This document shows positions 38,099 through 53,708 of a DNA stretch of 64,000 bases, one piece after another. Each line of letters begins with the position of its first letter. Position 1 is the stretch's first letter. The stretch is from Umbelopsis ramanniana AG (lineage: Eukaryota > Mucoromycota > Umbelopsidomycetes > Umbelopsidales > Umbelopsidaceae). Both the position numbers and the translations under genes were made by a program. The notes under the pieces were generated by a model. That model saw only the letters and a program-made list of their open reading frames with translations. It had not been told where the DNA came from and made no database searches. Location: positions 1 through 64,000 of the forward strand of contig NW_026252123.1 of the NCBI RefSeq assembly GCF_025399195.1, given 5' to 3'.

Positions 38099-39246
38099 AT
38101 GTCTCGCCTTCATCTCTTGCAAAAGGTTGCTAACGTTGTCGTCTACTTGTTCTTCTTGGGAGCTACTGTCTACTCTGTAGTTGGTCCTAAGCCTGACCCT
38201 AAGGTCATTTTGGAACACGAGACATACATCACTCCCGGTATGTTCTTGGCATATCTTATCATATTTAAATAATCCCCCCTCACTTTTACTAATGCAACTG
38301 TCATGTAGCTTCCTGGGTGTTCTACGTGTGGTCTGTCATCCATTTGCTTTTGGGTGGTTTCGTTGTCTACCAATGGTTTGAGCCTGCTCATGAAGTCGCT
38401 GTCCATGGCGTTGGCTGGCACTTTGTTATTTCCAGTGTTTTGAACGCTGTTTGGCTCTCTTTGTGGGTAAGTTCCGTGGCACTTTGGCTGGCTGGCTGGC
38501 TGGCTGACATAACATTGACGACTTTTTTCCTGTCATCTAGCAAAAGGGTCACTTGGTCTTGGCGCTTATTGCTATCCTCTTCACAGCTTCTTCCGTTTCC
38601 TTCGTATTTTGTAAGTTTAGGGCGTTGCTACACAATGCATCAAATCAAGTGGCAACTTTGTTTGAACCTCCGCTAATACGTTACACCTCGCTTCTTTTAC
38701 CCTTCCTTTCTTCCCCCTTGCCTCCGTTTTAGACAACTTGGAGAAGAACTATGCTGCCAACAACTGGTGGGACCGCATCTTTGTTCATGCTCCTTTCTCC
38801 TTGTGGCACGGTTTCGTTGTGTTCGTCGCTGTCTTGAACACCTTCGCTGCCTTCACCTCCACTCAAGAGGATGGCCCTGATACCCTTCACATCACCTTGG
38901 TCATCTTCGGCCTCGTGTTCTTGGCCAGTACCGCTATTGGTTATGTTGAATACAAGGGAGCTAAAGGTGATGTTACAGGTGCTCTTGTCATTGCCATCGG
39001 ACTTTTCGGTGTCTTCGCTCAGGTACGTGCCATTGCCCTACACGTTTTTTGTTGTTGTTGTGTAGACACACTAACCCTTACACTCCCTTAATTTTTTTTT
39101 GTCTTGTACAGCAACACAATGCTATCATCCACTGGTCTGCTCTTGCTGCTGCCATCGTCACTGTTCTCTACCCCGCTCGCCCCTACATCTTCAAGTTGTT
39201 GGGCCGCACTTCCGAGTCCGGAGAGAACGCTCCTCTCCTCGGTTAA
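38099..39246 (+). CDS. Multi-pass membrane protein, Trp-rich, TspO-like in appearance
   Basis: Five exons: 38099-38237, 38309-38466, 38541-38610, 38733-39022, 39112-39246; 263 aa. About seven hydrophobic helices, Trp-rich (SWVFYVWSVIHLLLGGF, ISSVLNAVWLSLW, APFSLWHGFVVFVAVLN). The alternation of W and short polar loops recalls TspO/MBR-type or related fungal membrane families, but I cannot assign it. The N-terminus LLQKVANVVVYLFFLG is a membrane segment; the end ENAPLLG is soluble. Heavy use of one codon set (TTG, GTC, TTC, GCC, CTC) suggests high expression. Upstream is a TATAAAA at 38033-38039 about 65 bp before the ATG. Confidence 0.7.
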
Positions 39247-39495
39247 AGCTTGCCGTCATTTCGTATAGTTAGCTTTTTTTTCAATTATCTATCAACCCTC
39301 AAGAAACACTAGGTTTCTAGCTTAACTTTGTACCCGTGTTTCGCTCAAAGAGCTTTCACTGATCGTAATATTGGATGTGGTTTAAAAACACGCACGTTTT
39401 TGGAAAATGAGTCAGTGTGTGACTGTTGAAAAAATTGTAATACGATTTTCCATTTGGAAGCTTTGCTTAACACCTCTTACTTTTGTCACAGCAAC

Positions 39496-40799
<1,304 letters not shown>

Positions 40800-41165
40800 A
40801 CGCATACACAGTCAAGCATATCCGCATTCAACCAACCCTCCCGCACATATAATGTATCCCATCAGGTTTTCTTACTGAAGATAAAAGCCAGAAATGAAAA
40901 AGTACAGCATCGTTTTTTCTTTCTTCCATCCTTTCAAACAAACAGAAAAAATAGAACAGCCAAAGAATTTTTATATAAAAATGGAAAAAAATCCTCCAAC
41001 GCCATTGTACAGGCCAATAAAAGGATGATGACATTCGTCGTTAAGATTTTTTATTGTTGAACATAGAGCAAAAAGCAAAAAGTTTTGTGTGATGGAATGT
41101 GAAGGGTATTAAACATTGGGTTCGATCGATTCCAATGGGGCGGGATTTAATTAAAAAGTCGTGGA
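40800..41165. other. Convergent 3' regions of DAHP synthase and SWIM gene
   Basis: AT-rich 3' flanks with TTTTTATATAAAAA-like and A/T-run stretches that probably hold poly(A) sites for both genes. No ORF of note. Confidence 0.5.
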
Positions 41166-42572
41166 TCATAAGGCGCCTAGCATTTGTTTCATTTTACGAA
41201 GGTCTCCAATGATGGCATTGATCTGTTGCAACCCCCATGTTTGAACGATATCATCAATTTTCTGCCCTCGCGCAAGGTTGCCCAGCATTTCAGCTTGTTG
41301 GCGAAAGCTTTCCAAAGCTGCACGTTTTTCTGCCGCTTTCTTATCGCCATTAACGGAGGATGCATCCGTGACCTCTCCATCAGCTATGTCTTCACTATGA
41401 CTGAGTTTTCGTTTCTTCGCCAATGGCTCCTCTTCTTTCTCTTGTTCAGGTATTTCCTTGTCTTGTGGTGTAGCTGACGCCTCGCCGTCATTGGCGTTTT
41501 CTTCGGAGGACGATGCTTCGTTGGCAGCTCCCCATCGCTGTCGTACAAGTTCTACCAAACTCTCTGCTTCCTGCTGCCACACTTGAAAAGCTTCTCGTTT
41601 CTTATCTAGTTCCTTGTCCTCCTTCATCCTCAAAATGTCTTTAAGGGTAAGATGTCTTTCATTTTGAAAGCTTCTTTCGTATGTCACTAGCTTGTTAAGG
41701 ACTCGTTGACCGATATACATATGTTTGCAAATGGACATATCGTCTGGACATGTACATGATACCATAACTTCATCTTCGAGCGCTATGTCGTATATTGTGC
41801 TATAGTCTGTGAACGAATGAACTTGAATCTGTATTTCGAACAAAAATTTTCCATGGAGTTAGTGTAACCGTAGAGATCGCATTTTGATCGAAGGTAGTGT
41901 GTCGTTTTTACCTTATCCTTGTGATTGCCTGCAATCAACAACTGAGCCTTCTCCCATGTGATATCATAAGCGTCATGAAACCGTTTTCGTGGTTCTGATC
42001 CTAAAATAACTTGATTGATTGGAAGCAATCGTCTTTTAACGTGTTGTTCCCATTCGAATGATTTGTTCAGTACGCGATTGACGAGGAACATATGCCGACA
42101 CGTCTTTTTCCTGCCACGAGAGTTGGGGACTGCACCATTCATGCAAGTACAGTCTAGCATGCAATTCCTTTGTAGCCGAATAGCGAACGATCCGACTTTG
42201 TCGTCTCCAAAAGCTGCCACCAGGACCTGCATAATACAAAAAAAAAAACGGAACGGGATCGCGAAGGGGGGCATTCGTTAATCTAGGTGTATTCTTGAAA
42301 TGCCTACGGCAAGATATATACCTCTTGTTCGTTGTGTGGAACCACTAAACGCTCAGCTTCCTGCCACGTCATTTGATTAACCATGTCCAAAGCACTGCGT
42401 TCCATCTTTGTGAGCTTCACATTGCTGAAACTTCTGTTCACCCTCAAACCATCGACCTCGGGAGCGACCCAGTCCCATGTGTGCTAATTAAAGAGAAAAA
42501 CGGGTCATTAGTGAGTCCAGATATAGCCATGCCAACGCTATGATGTCAATCACTTGCCATGTTTTCACTCAT
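41166..42572 (-). CDS. Twin SWIM-type zinc-finger protein
   Basis: Four exons: 42572-42558, 42483-42322, 42226-41912, 41828-41166; 384 aa. Two SWIM-like fingers: CTC-x14-CRH (Cys85, Cys87, Cys102, His104) and CTC-x6-CKH (Cys189, Cys191, Cys198, His200), each followed by a similar block (MFLVNRVLNK and MYIGQRVLNK). The start of each unit is also related (VGSFAIRLQRN; YDIALEDEV), so the protein is an internal duplication. The C-terminal third is acidic, then has KKRK and a helical end. No transposase or Sin3-type context; function unknown, SWIM fingers usually bind DNA or protein. Exon 1 is only 15 nt and needs a GC donor (GCAAGT); an alternative start in exon 2 is possible. Confidence 0.75.
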
Positions 42573-42753
42573 GCTATGTGATTTCTAAAAGCTGAGGCAC
42601 TTCTTTGCTGGAAAGTGTCGTCATTGGGAGAACAGTGCCCAAAAAAAAAATATGTCACGTGTTAGTCTGCGCTGGGCCTGGCCGACAGGTTTTCAATAAG
42701 GAGCTTTTACCCAACGCACGCACAACTGAAAGCACTCGTATGACCAGCAGTTC

Positions 42754-43889
42754 ATGACCATCGAAGAGTACAAGGCTTTGAAGAAGAAGCCTAAGAGTGA
42801 CATTGCGCTCAATCTTCTCAAAAGACTGGCGTCACAGGCAAGTTTGACTTGTTAGCGTCCGGCCAAGAAGCATAACCCGCGACATAAAGGCTGACACCGT
42901 CCTTTTGACACATACTTTTCTCAAAAATGTTACTGCAACTAGGTGGCTCCAATTATGAAGAAAAGGGGATGGAAAGTCAAACAGCTTGCAGAATTCTATC
43001 CGAGTAATCCCAGCTTGCTAGGTCGGTCAGCGTTTCAAACATACATTACTTGTTACAAACAAGGACACTGATTACGACTCTTTATAGGACTCAACGTCAA
43101 CAAGGGATACCGTATCGACATACGACTCCGTTCTCCTGCAGACGCATCTGAATTTCTTCCATATGACGATTTATTAGGCACATTGTTACATGAGTAAGTG
43201 AGCAACTATCTATAGCACACATTCAATTCCATTGACGCTGTATTTTCCTCGAATGTTAGATTAACTCATATAGGTGAGATCGGTTTGTGAACATTAGACG
43301 AGCAGCATCGTGCCTAAAACTGAAATAATTACTCGCTTTAGTTCGGGGACCACATGATGTCCAATTTTACAAAATACTGAACGAGGTTAACGCTGAATTG
43401 GATGACTTGATTAGCACAGGATATAGCGGCGAAGGGTTTTACAGTCAAGGAAAACAACTAGGTAGCAGTCGACAAGTATCCAAGAGTGAAGCACGGAAGA
43501 AAGCTTTGGAAGCGGCTGAAAAACGACAAAAACTTGGCAAATTAATGCTTCCAGCTGGAGGAAGACGGTTGGGTGGAGGGGAATCGGCAGCTGAAAGAGA
43601 AGCTCAGTTCACTCCGCAAGAACTGGCAGCTGAAGCAGCTGAACGTCGACGTCGTGATAACATATGGTGTGGTGGTCAAGAAGCCATAACGCAAGAGGCG
43701 AAACCGGAAGATTATGTATCGACTGTTCAAGACAACGGTTCAACGTCCAGCAATAAACGACGGCTAGATGATATAGATGATAAGGCATGGGCGTGTAATT
43801 ACTGTACATTTATGAATGAGCCGCTACATCTTGTTTGCTCCATGTGCTTACAAGAGAAAACAAATGAAAAGAGGATTAAAAGTTCCTGA
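42754..43889 (+). CDS. WLM-family metalloprotease, Wss1-like DNA-protein crosslink repair protease
   Basis: Five exons: 42754-42837, 42943-43021, 43088-43193, 43260-43273, 43342-43889; 276 aa. The active site HELTHIVRGPHD (His89, Glu90, His93, His99) is the HExxH...H of WLM/SprT-like proteases; PIMKKRGWKVKQLAEF and GLNVNKGYRIDIRLR are family blocks. The C-terminus has a RanBP2-type zinc finger (WACNYCTFMNEPLHLVCSMC). Wss1 degrades proteins covalently trapped on DNA and binds SUMO and Cdc48; SUMO-binding sites were not clearly seen. Intron 1 uses a GC donor (CAG/GCAAGT). Exon 4, 14 nt, encodes half of the HExxH. A five-codon uORF (42740) overlaps the start as ATGA. Confidence 0.92.
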
Positions 43890-44005
43890 GGTGGTAGTTG
43901 GTATCGCTGGTTTAGGTCCAATAGGCTACTCTCAATTTTTTTTTTTTCTACAACACCAATTTTCGGTGGCATCGCATTTTTTTATTTCCTTTCTTTCATT
44001 TCGTC

Positions 44006-45013
44006 ATGTCAACTCAATCGACTGATTCACAACGTGAAGCTACACCTTCCCCAGCTGCTTCCACCCCTGCTGCTCCCACTAAAGCAGTGCAAGTGAAGCT
44101 TGTTTTGCTTGGTATGTATTGCAAGTCAGCACCGCCCATGCTCACTATATCATACAATCCGTTGCATATGAAACATCACCGATCTAAACGTCTTGACACT
44201 CCTTTTTTCAACTCTAGGTGAAGCGGCTGTAGGCAAATCCAGTCTAGTGATCCGCTTTGTCAATCGTGATTTTCAAGAAAACAGAGAACCCACCATTGGA
44301 GGTAAAGCATGTTATCTACATGGCACTAATGTCGTCATGCCCCCCATTATGGTGATGTCATGGCCCATTAACACTTTGACTTTTTTTCATCTCTGATTAG
44401 CTGCGTTCTTAACTCAAAAATGCAACGTCGATGACCGTTCCATCAAATTCGAAATCTGGGATACCGCTGGTCAAGAAAGATTCCATAGCTTGGCACCCAT
44501 GTATTACCGTAATGCCCAAGCTGCGGTAGTTGTATATGACGTTACTAAAGCCGTAAGTACCGAACGTTTTGCTTGCTTTTATTGCCTATCTGTTAATCCC
44601 TTCTGCAGGCTTCTTTGGATAAGGCAAAGTCATGGGTTAAGGAACTACAGCGTCAGGCCAACCCTAACATTGTTATCGCTTTGGTCGGCAATAAGCTGGA
44701 TTTGGTGCAGCAAGCAGAGGAGGAAGATGAAGATGCTGAAGAAGGCACTAGCACTGTCAGACAGGTGCCTCAAGAAGAAGCTGCTGCTTATGCACAAGAA
44801 TCCGGCCTCTTGTTCTTTGAGACGAGTGCACGAACAGGTGATGGTGTAGATCAAGTGTTCTCGGATATCGCCAAGAGTATTCCTCTCGAACACATCTTAG
44901 CGTCTAGCCGTGGTTCTCGACAAGGCGGATCCAACAATCCTCGCATTGACTTGATGCGAGAAGGTGCCAATGGGGTACGCGCTCCCGGCGATGGCTCCAA
45001 CTGCGCTTGTTAA
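44006..45013 (+). CDS. Rab5-type small GTPase (Ypt5/Vps21)
   Basis: Four exons: 44006-44111, 44218-44301, 44401-44552, 44609-45013; 248 aa. GTPase boxes [15 protein letters not shown] (effector), [13 protein letters not shown] and [15 protein letters not shown] and [17 protein letters not shown] are Rab5 signatures. The C-terminus NCAC is a double geranylgeranylation site. Controls early endosome fusion with EEA1/HOPS-CORVET partners. Between NKLD and the next helix it has an acidic loop ([15 protein letters not shown]), longer than in most Rab5s. Residues 1-29 are a Ser/Pro/Ala-rich extension. Confidence 0.94.
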
Positions 45014-45363
45014 ACATCGTCTTCTTTTACACATCTTGTATTCTTTCCTTATCCCCTTTTTCTCCTGCTTTGCTTTGCCTTGCCATACATTCAAATATTA
45101 ACAGCTCTTTTATATTCCAATTCCCCCCTTCCCCGCGTCCCATACTGCTATATGGATGGATCATAATCTCCGTATCTCATACAAATACTTTTTTCTTTTG
45201 TACGATTGCTTCCCTTTTTCGCTGCGACAGTGACAAACATACATGAGATAAAATCACTCTATGACACACAGTAGTGCTCCGTGTGAAAGACTCTTAGGGC
45301 CGGTACTATGTTCATATCATGACCGGGTGGCATTCCTATAGGGCAAACAAAAAAAAAAACGGT
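45014..45363. other. Convergent 3' regions of Rab5 and GH47 genes
   Basis: Pyrimidine-rich 3' flank with several T-runs, no ORF with motifs. Probably contains both poly(A) sites. Confidence 0.5.
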
Positions 45364-48046
<2,683 letters not shown>

Positions 48047-48210
48047 GTCGAAAGGATTGGGTGAGAGATTGCGGTAAGCGGGGAAATCAGTAGAAAGGGT
48101 TAAAGAGGGGTCCAGACTAGAGTGATTAGAAAAAAAAAAGTCAAAATGGACACAGGAAGTGCGCACCCCACTAATTTTTTAACATGTGTAAATTTTTATT
48201 ATAGTCAAAT

Positions 48211-49741
48211 TTAATGCTCGTCATCGCCTGCTTTCTTCAAGTCGCCCATCTTGGTGGTCTGAAATGATAACAAAGTGTTAGATGAGTGGAGAGAGAATAG
48301 CAACTTCATTAAAACACTGACTTACCTCGACTGGAGATCTATGGAGCAGTAGAAATGATAGATTAAGTTAGGAGAGAGAAAAAAAAACGGCGGAGAGATC
48401 ACTCAAAGACCTTACCCAATGAATGTTAATTGTTGGATTTGAGTAGTCTCCTCGTCACCTTGATTATCAATTATGAAGAGCTATTGTAAAAAAGAAATAC
48501 GTCAATGGCACGTACCACCCTCAAGCCATGTGCAACGTCAGGCCAAAGCAACTTACCACCACACTGGAAATGTTTTGGAATTTGACAAATCTCAAGTTGA
48601 TAATAGACTTGCCGTCCAAATCGGCTTCTGAAAGTTCCAAGGTCTGTGTTTCCTGCACGGAATCGGCATCGTCGAAATCCATGTTTTGCTTATTGGCAAA
48701 TAGCTTAATGGTTTTAGGTCCGTGCGATGCTGATATGAAATGATGAATAGCTGAAGTACAAGTGGAATATGTAGCTGCAATGCTTACCACTGGGAGCCTT
48801 GATTTTGAGGGAATGAATGCGAACGGCTAAATACAAAGGTGAGTCAGTCACTATAAAGGTATGTAGAAAACAAAGCATGAACTTACTCTGGTTGAATGGG
48901 ATGCCAATCATAAGTTGCTCATCCACATCGCTCTCAAGATAACCTTCATCATCCTTGAAGATATTGCGCACATTGTGCTCTTCCTGCTCATTGCGAATAT
49001 CAATCTGATTCAATGTGATGAATTCCTTGAGGTCCGACTAGGTGTGCGATGGTGTCAATGGTGCATTGTTCAAAGTTTTTCGAGAGCTTACGTCTACTTA
49101 CATGTCCGCTAACACCAACGCTAGACACAGGGTCCATATTGGGATCACCTTGATGTTGCTTAATAAGATCCTCAAGTCCTCTGGGGTTAGCACCCTTCAT
49201 TTCTGCGATTTTGTTTCCACCTTGATAAAATTGGAATGTTGGCCTGCAAAAATGATATGAATGACAAATTCAGTTTCTCAAAGACGACAAGAGAGACCAC
49301 ACTTACATGGAAGTCACTCCACGTTCAGAGGCAACATCCTAGACGACTATAATGAGTACTCAAACCTTTTATCGTTCTATTCTTATATGAGGTAGAGAGC
49401 TATACCTTTACTTGATCGACATCCACCTGAGACAAATAGGATCAGTAACAGCTGATAAATAAGACGATCGGAGAGGGTCATATAAAATTCGTTAAACACA
49501 CCTTTGCAAACGTAACATGACGGTATTTTTGTGAAAGCTGGGTGAAGAATGGAGCAATAGTTTGGCAAGGTGCACTGGAGCATGGGTGGGATTGGATCAG
49601 AGTCGGTACAGGGCATGAAGAGCAGCTTTGAATGACTTACCACCAGCTGGCTGTAAAGTCAACAACTACCAGCTTTGTAGCCGGAGCAGAGGACAAAAGC
49701 TCTCGAAACTGGGTAGCATTGTGAATGTGTTTAATGGACAT
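48211..49741 (-). CDS. TXNL1: Thioredoxin-like protein 1 (thioredoxin plus PITH domain)
   Basis: Eleven exons: 49741-49641, 49574-49502, 49426-49406, 49338-49307, 49243-49102, 49037-48887, 48826-48788, 48729-48557, 48480-48416, 48338-48326, 48258-48211; 285 aa. Thioredoxin active site ASWCAPCQ (Cys34, Cys37), followed by VDVDQVK, and RGVTSMPTFQFYQ with the cis-Pro. The PITH (DUF1000) domain follows with DEQLMIGIPFNQ, VRIHSLKIKAP, KTIKLFANKQNMDFDDAD and KFQNISSVVLFI. TXNL1 docks on the 26S proteasome via PITH. Exons of 13 and 21 nt are notable. Phase of all exons agrees. Confidence 0.94.
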
Positions 49742-49980
49742 GCTGGTATAACAAGGGAAGTGGCAATGAAGTGGAGTTGTGCGTGACCCTACTGAGTACG
49801 CGTCGCTGACTGACCTTTAATTATGTCATGAAATGGAACCTCACACTATGAAAAGCTTATAGTTATATAAACAGGCATTTATTACAATTTCTTTTATCAA
49901 GAAGAATGAAGTGAATGAGAGAGAGGTATGAATGTTATTTCCCTTTTGTTTTGGTTGAGAAAAAAAAAAAGATGACATGA

Positions 49981-51985
49981 CTATGCTTTAGCTGGAGAGA
50001 TATTGCGCTTCATAAGAAGCGTGGCATTGTTCATATTGAGGTCGAAAGGAGCACGTCTTGATCGTTTAGAGTTGTTGGAAGAAACGGTGGATTGCGTATC
50101 TGGGCTAGAAATCATACTAGCTTGACGCTGTTTCTGCTCGGCTACTTTTCTTGCTATTCTTCGTTGTTGGGCTGCTTGTAGTCGTCGTGTGAGGTCGTCA
50201 CCACCCATTTTGCCCGCAAGGGCAGCAGGGACATCAGCAGGTAGCAATACTTTGCCAAACTCATCATCACTATCTTCCAGAGTGGAGCTAGACTCGTCTC
50301 CAGAGTCAATCGTATCTTGAAATGCTTTTGTCGCACCCTCAGACGTTTCGTCTGCCACCTTCAAATCACCCATGCGCTCATAGAGAGCTTTACGTCGTTT
50401 CTTTTCTTCTCCCATTCGTTGCACTGCATATGTGACGTCAAACACTTCTTTCATAGATACACCGGGAGAAAGGAGATCCTTGCGAGATTCTGGGTTAGCC
50501 GTTGGTGGAGCATCCACGGTCACAGGAATGGGTTGTGGTTCCTTAGGAAGGTTTTCTTGGCCCTTCATGATCCAAGGATGTTGTAAAAATTCGTCGATAG
50601 TATAGCGTTCGTCAGGATCAATGCACAGTAAATGCGTTATGAGGTCTTTGGATGAACTGCTGATGTCATCCCACCACGGGCTCAAAAATGAATATTCACC
50701 CCTGGCCACCTTCTCGGTCAAAGTCTTGATACTTTCATCATAGAATGGTGGGAAACCGCAAAGTAGCGTGTAGAGAACACATCCCATGGCCCACATGTCG
50801 ACGGCTTTAGAATATTTTTGATCACGGATAATTTCAGGAGCAGTGTAGCCTACGGTACCGCAAGGGGTCATGGTAGAAGCATCCCAAATGACTTTGGAGA
50901 GACCAAAATCTGCTAATTTGACAATTCCTATGCCGCCTCCGCCAACTCCAGGTGTGAATTCTCCTTCATCTAACTTTGGTGCGTCGTCTGGGTGGGAAAG
51001 TTGTAATGTTTTGGGATCCTTGGATGGCACAATGGGTATAGGGTTGAACAAGATATTTTCTGGCTTGATATCACTGTGAACATGCAATGTTTATAAAAGG
51101 AAGAAATGAGAGCATTAGCAACCAGTAAAATAGCTTCCAAGGGTCAAAGGATGACTTACCGATGAACAACACCACACTCCTCATGAAGATGTCTAAGGGC
51201 ATGGGCTAGTTGTGTTATAACATGACGTGCGAGGTCTTCACTGAAATAAGTCAGCTTGACGATTTGATGGAACAGCTCTCCTCCGTCACAAAGCTCGAGC
51301 ACCAAGTAGTAGTAATCATCGGATTCAGAAAAGCTAATCAGACGAATAACATTGTCGTGGTGAATACTTCTCATGATCTGGACTTCCTTGAGAATATTCG
51401 CCCGCTAAAAGAGTCCGTTAGTCCCTGAAGATAACAGAGGGTTGCATACAAACTATGAAACCTACCTCAGTTGCCTTGGGACGCTTCTTCATTTTGGGGT
51501 GTAAGTGTCGCTGTGACTGAAACAAACCACGACATTAGTTCCTGGTGGAGTGTGCGATCAATGGATGGACTTTGACTATTACCTCTGCAGCATTCTTGTC
51601 GGGTTTAGTTACGACCTTGACAGCAACATAATCACCAGTTTGGGTATCGTACGCCTTGTATACCTTTGAAAAAGCGCCACTGACAACATCGAAAATACAA
51701 AGTTAGAAACGACTTCAGGCATAAGCAACTCCTGGCAAAAATAAAAACTTACTCTCCCATCTCGGAAATCAGAGTATACCGTTCTAGCTTAGGGTAGGTA
51801 GGAAGCTTCTTGTCGGCCTTGGCTAGCTTTTCCTCTTCAACAATACGGACGGCAGCCTCGGTGTTGTTGAATGACCGCTTCTCGTTGTCATTAGCAGCTT
51901 GGTCCTTTGGTAAAGCGCCTTGCTGAACCGACACAGCGTTCTTTCCCTGTCTTATAAAGTTTTTTAAAGTGTCCAAGACGGGCAT
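49981..51985 (-). CDS. Ser/Thr kinase of Rck2/Srk1 (MAPKAP-like) group
   Basis: Five exons: 51985-51753, 51679-51583, 51516-51466, 51404-51160, 51073-49981; 572 aa. Complete kinase domain: GDGAFSKVY, VAVKVV, HRDIKPEN (Asp210), DFGLSK, GTVGYTAPE and DMWAMGCVLYTLLCGFPPFYDE. The tell-tale insert FTPGVGGGGIGIVKLADFGLSK and VRLTYFSEDL-like segment (IVKLTYFSEDLARHVI) match yeast Rck1/Rck2 and fission yeast Srk1, which are phosphorylated by Hog1/Sty1 stress MAPK and restrain translation elongation or Cdc25. The C-terminal tail is acidic then basic with RRIARK; a canonical CaM site is not obvious. Exon 3 encodes a basic insert (RHLHPKMKKRPK) in the N-lobe. Confidence 0.92.
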
Positions 51986-52437
51986 TGTGGTTGCAATGGG
52001 AGTGAAATGGAGAAACGAAGTTAAAAGAAAAAAGCTCAGGTTCTTTTTTTTGAAGCTTTTTGATTTCTTGCAAATCAAACTGCGATGGTGGAACACTATG
52101 ATGTCAATGAACTACTCAAACGAGGTTTGACTGAGTAAAATATGATTTTCGGAAGAGGTGTCATTAAAGGCAGGTTCACCCGCGACACTATCCGAAAAAA
52201 TTTTCAAGAACCCAGTCGCCTCGCCCTGACAACCGAAGGAAGGTGCTCTGCTAGAGTCACGTACCGTTTAGGATTGTCTTTGAAAAAGACCATTTTTATA
52301 TTGGGATTTCTTTCTATGGCAGATTGGAGATGTAGAAAAAGGGAGAGGGAGAGAAAAAAAAAGTAAACTATGATAACAAGGGCGTGTAGGAAGATTGTTT
52401 GTTCCACATTTTGTTGGATGAGTTGTTCGATGGTTAT
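51986..52437. other. Intergenic region upstream of kinase and 3' of PDB1
   Basis: About 450 bp. Holds the kinase 5' flank (CT-rich) and the 3' flank of the pyruvate dehydrogenase gene. A plus-strand ORF (52142-52366) starts with ATG but ends in low complexity and has no motif, so it is not called. Confidence 0.45.
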
Positions 52438-53708
52438 TTAAGCACCAATCTTCTTGTCAAGGGTGTCACGGATGACCTTGGTAATGATGGGAGTATCAGG
52501 GAAGGCATATTCTTCCAAGTTTCTTGCATATGGGGTGGGGACATCAGCACCAGCGACACGGGTCAATGGGGCATCAAGGTAGTCGAAAGCATCGGCTGGA
52601 AAAGAATATATATATACATATCGATTAGCCACTGGGGATAAAAAACGCGACATGACACGAAAGTCAACTTACATTCCATGATCTGAGCAGCAATCTCAGA
52701 GCCAACACCATAGGAAGCCCAGCCACCTTCAACGGTGATGATACGGTTGGTCTTCTTAACAGACTTGACAATGGTCTCGACGTCAAGAGGACGAATGGAT
52801 CTCAAGTTGACAACTTCGACTGAGATACCGTCCTTGGCAAGTTGCTCAGCGGCTTCCATACAGAAACCAACAGATCGAGAGTGGGAGACAACGGTGATGT
52901 CCTTACCCTCACGTTCAACCTTAGCCTTACCGATAGGGATGACAAAGTCAGAAGATTGAGCCTCTTCAGACATGGGGAAAGACAAACCATATTGAAGTTC
53001 ATTCTCCAAGACAACAACGGGGTTGGGGTCACGGATAGCAGCCTTCAACAAACCCTTGGCGTCTTCCGAGTTCCATGGGGAGACAACCTTGAGACCGGGA
53101 ACGGAACCGTACCAGGCAGCGAAGCACTGAGAGTGTTGAGCAGCAACACCAGCAGCAGCACCGTTGGGACCACGGAAAACAATAGGGCACTTGACGGTAC
53201 CACCCGACATATAATGGGTCTTTGCAGCAGAGTTGACAATATGGTCAATAGCTTGCATAGCAAAGTTGAAGGTCATGAACTCGCAAATGGGCTTCAAACC
53301 ACTGAGGGCAGCACCAGTAGCAAGACCGGCAAAACCAGCTTCAGTGATAGGGGTATCGATAACTCGCTTAGGTCCAAACTTATCCAAAAGTCCACGGGTG
53401 ACCTTGTAAGCACCGTTATACTGAGCAACCTCTTCACCCAAAAGGAAAACCTTCTCGTCAGCGGACAATTCCTCTTCCAATGCTTGGTTCAAAGCATCGC
53501 GAACAGTCATCTAGAGTCAATGGGGGTCAATGTAAATGACGGGAAAGCGGGTGGGTTCCCGCGGGCGGGTAAATAAACCTACCTCAACGCTGTTAGAGTT
53601 CCATCTCTTTTGAGCAATGGCGGACAAGGCGACAGGAGCTTGCTTAAGAGCGGCACGTCGAGCTACCAAAGGAGCAGCGTTACGGATAGCAGTGGCCAAG
53701 AAGGTCAT
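52438..53708 (-). CDS. PDB1: Pyruvate dehydrogenase E1 beta subunit, mitochondrial
   Basis: Three exons: 53708-53583, 53510-52673, 52595-52438; 373 aa. Mitochondrial targeting peptide, Arg/Ala-rich without acids ([20 protein letters not shown]). The beta subunit blocks are all present: [95 protein letters not shown], and at the end [15 protein letters not shown]. With E1 alpha it decarboxylates pyruvate using thiamine diphosphate. Codon use is strongly biased (GTC, ACC, AAG, TTG), as for an abundant protein. A long antisense ORF across exon 2 is a codon-bias shadow. Confidence 0.95.

Noticed and set aside
52142-52366. 74-codon plus ORF between the kinase and PDB1
   Set aside because: Low-complexity end (RKRERERKKK), no motif, lies in flanks of two minus-strand genes.
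52842-53576. 244-codon plus-strand ORF opposite PDB1
   Set aside because: Antisense to a highly biased coding exon; Asn/Ser/Thr/Gly-rich with no domain, a usual codon-bias shadow.
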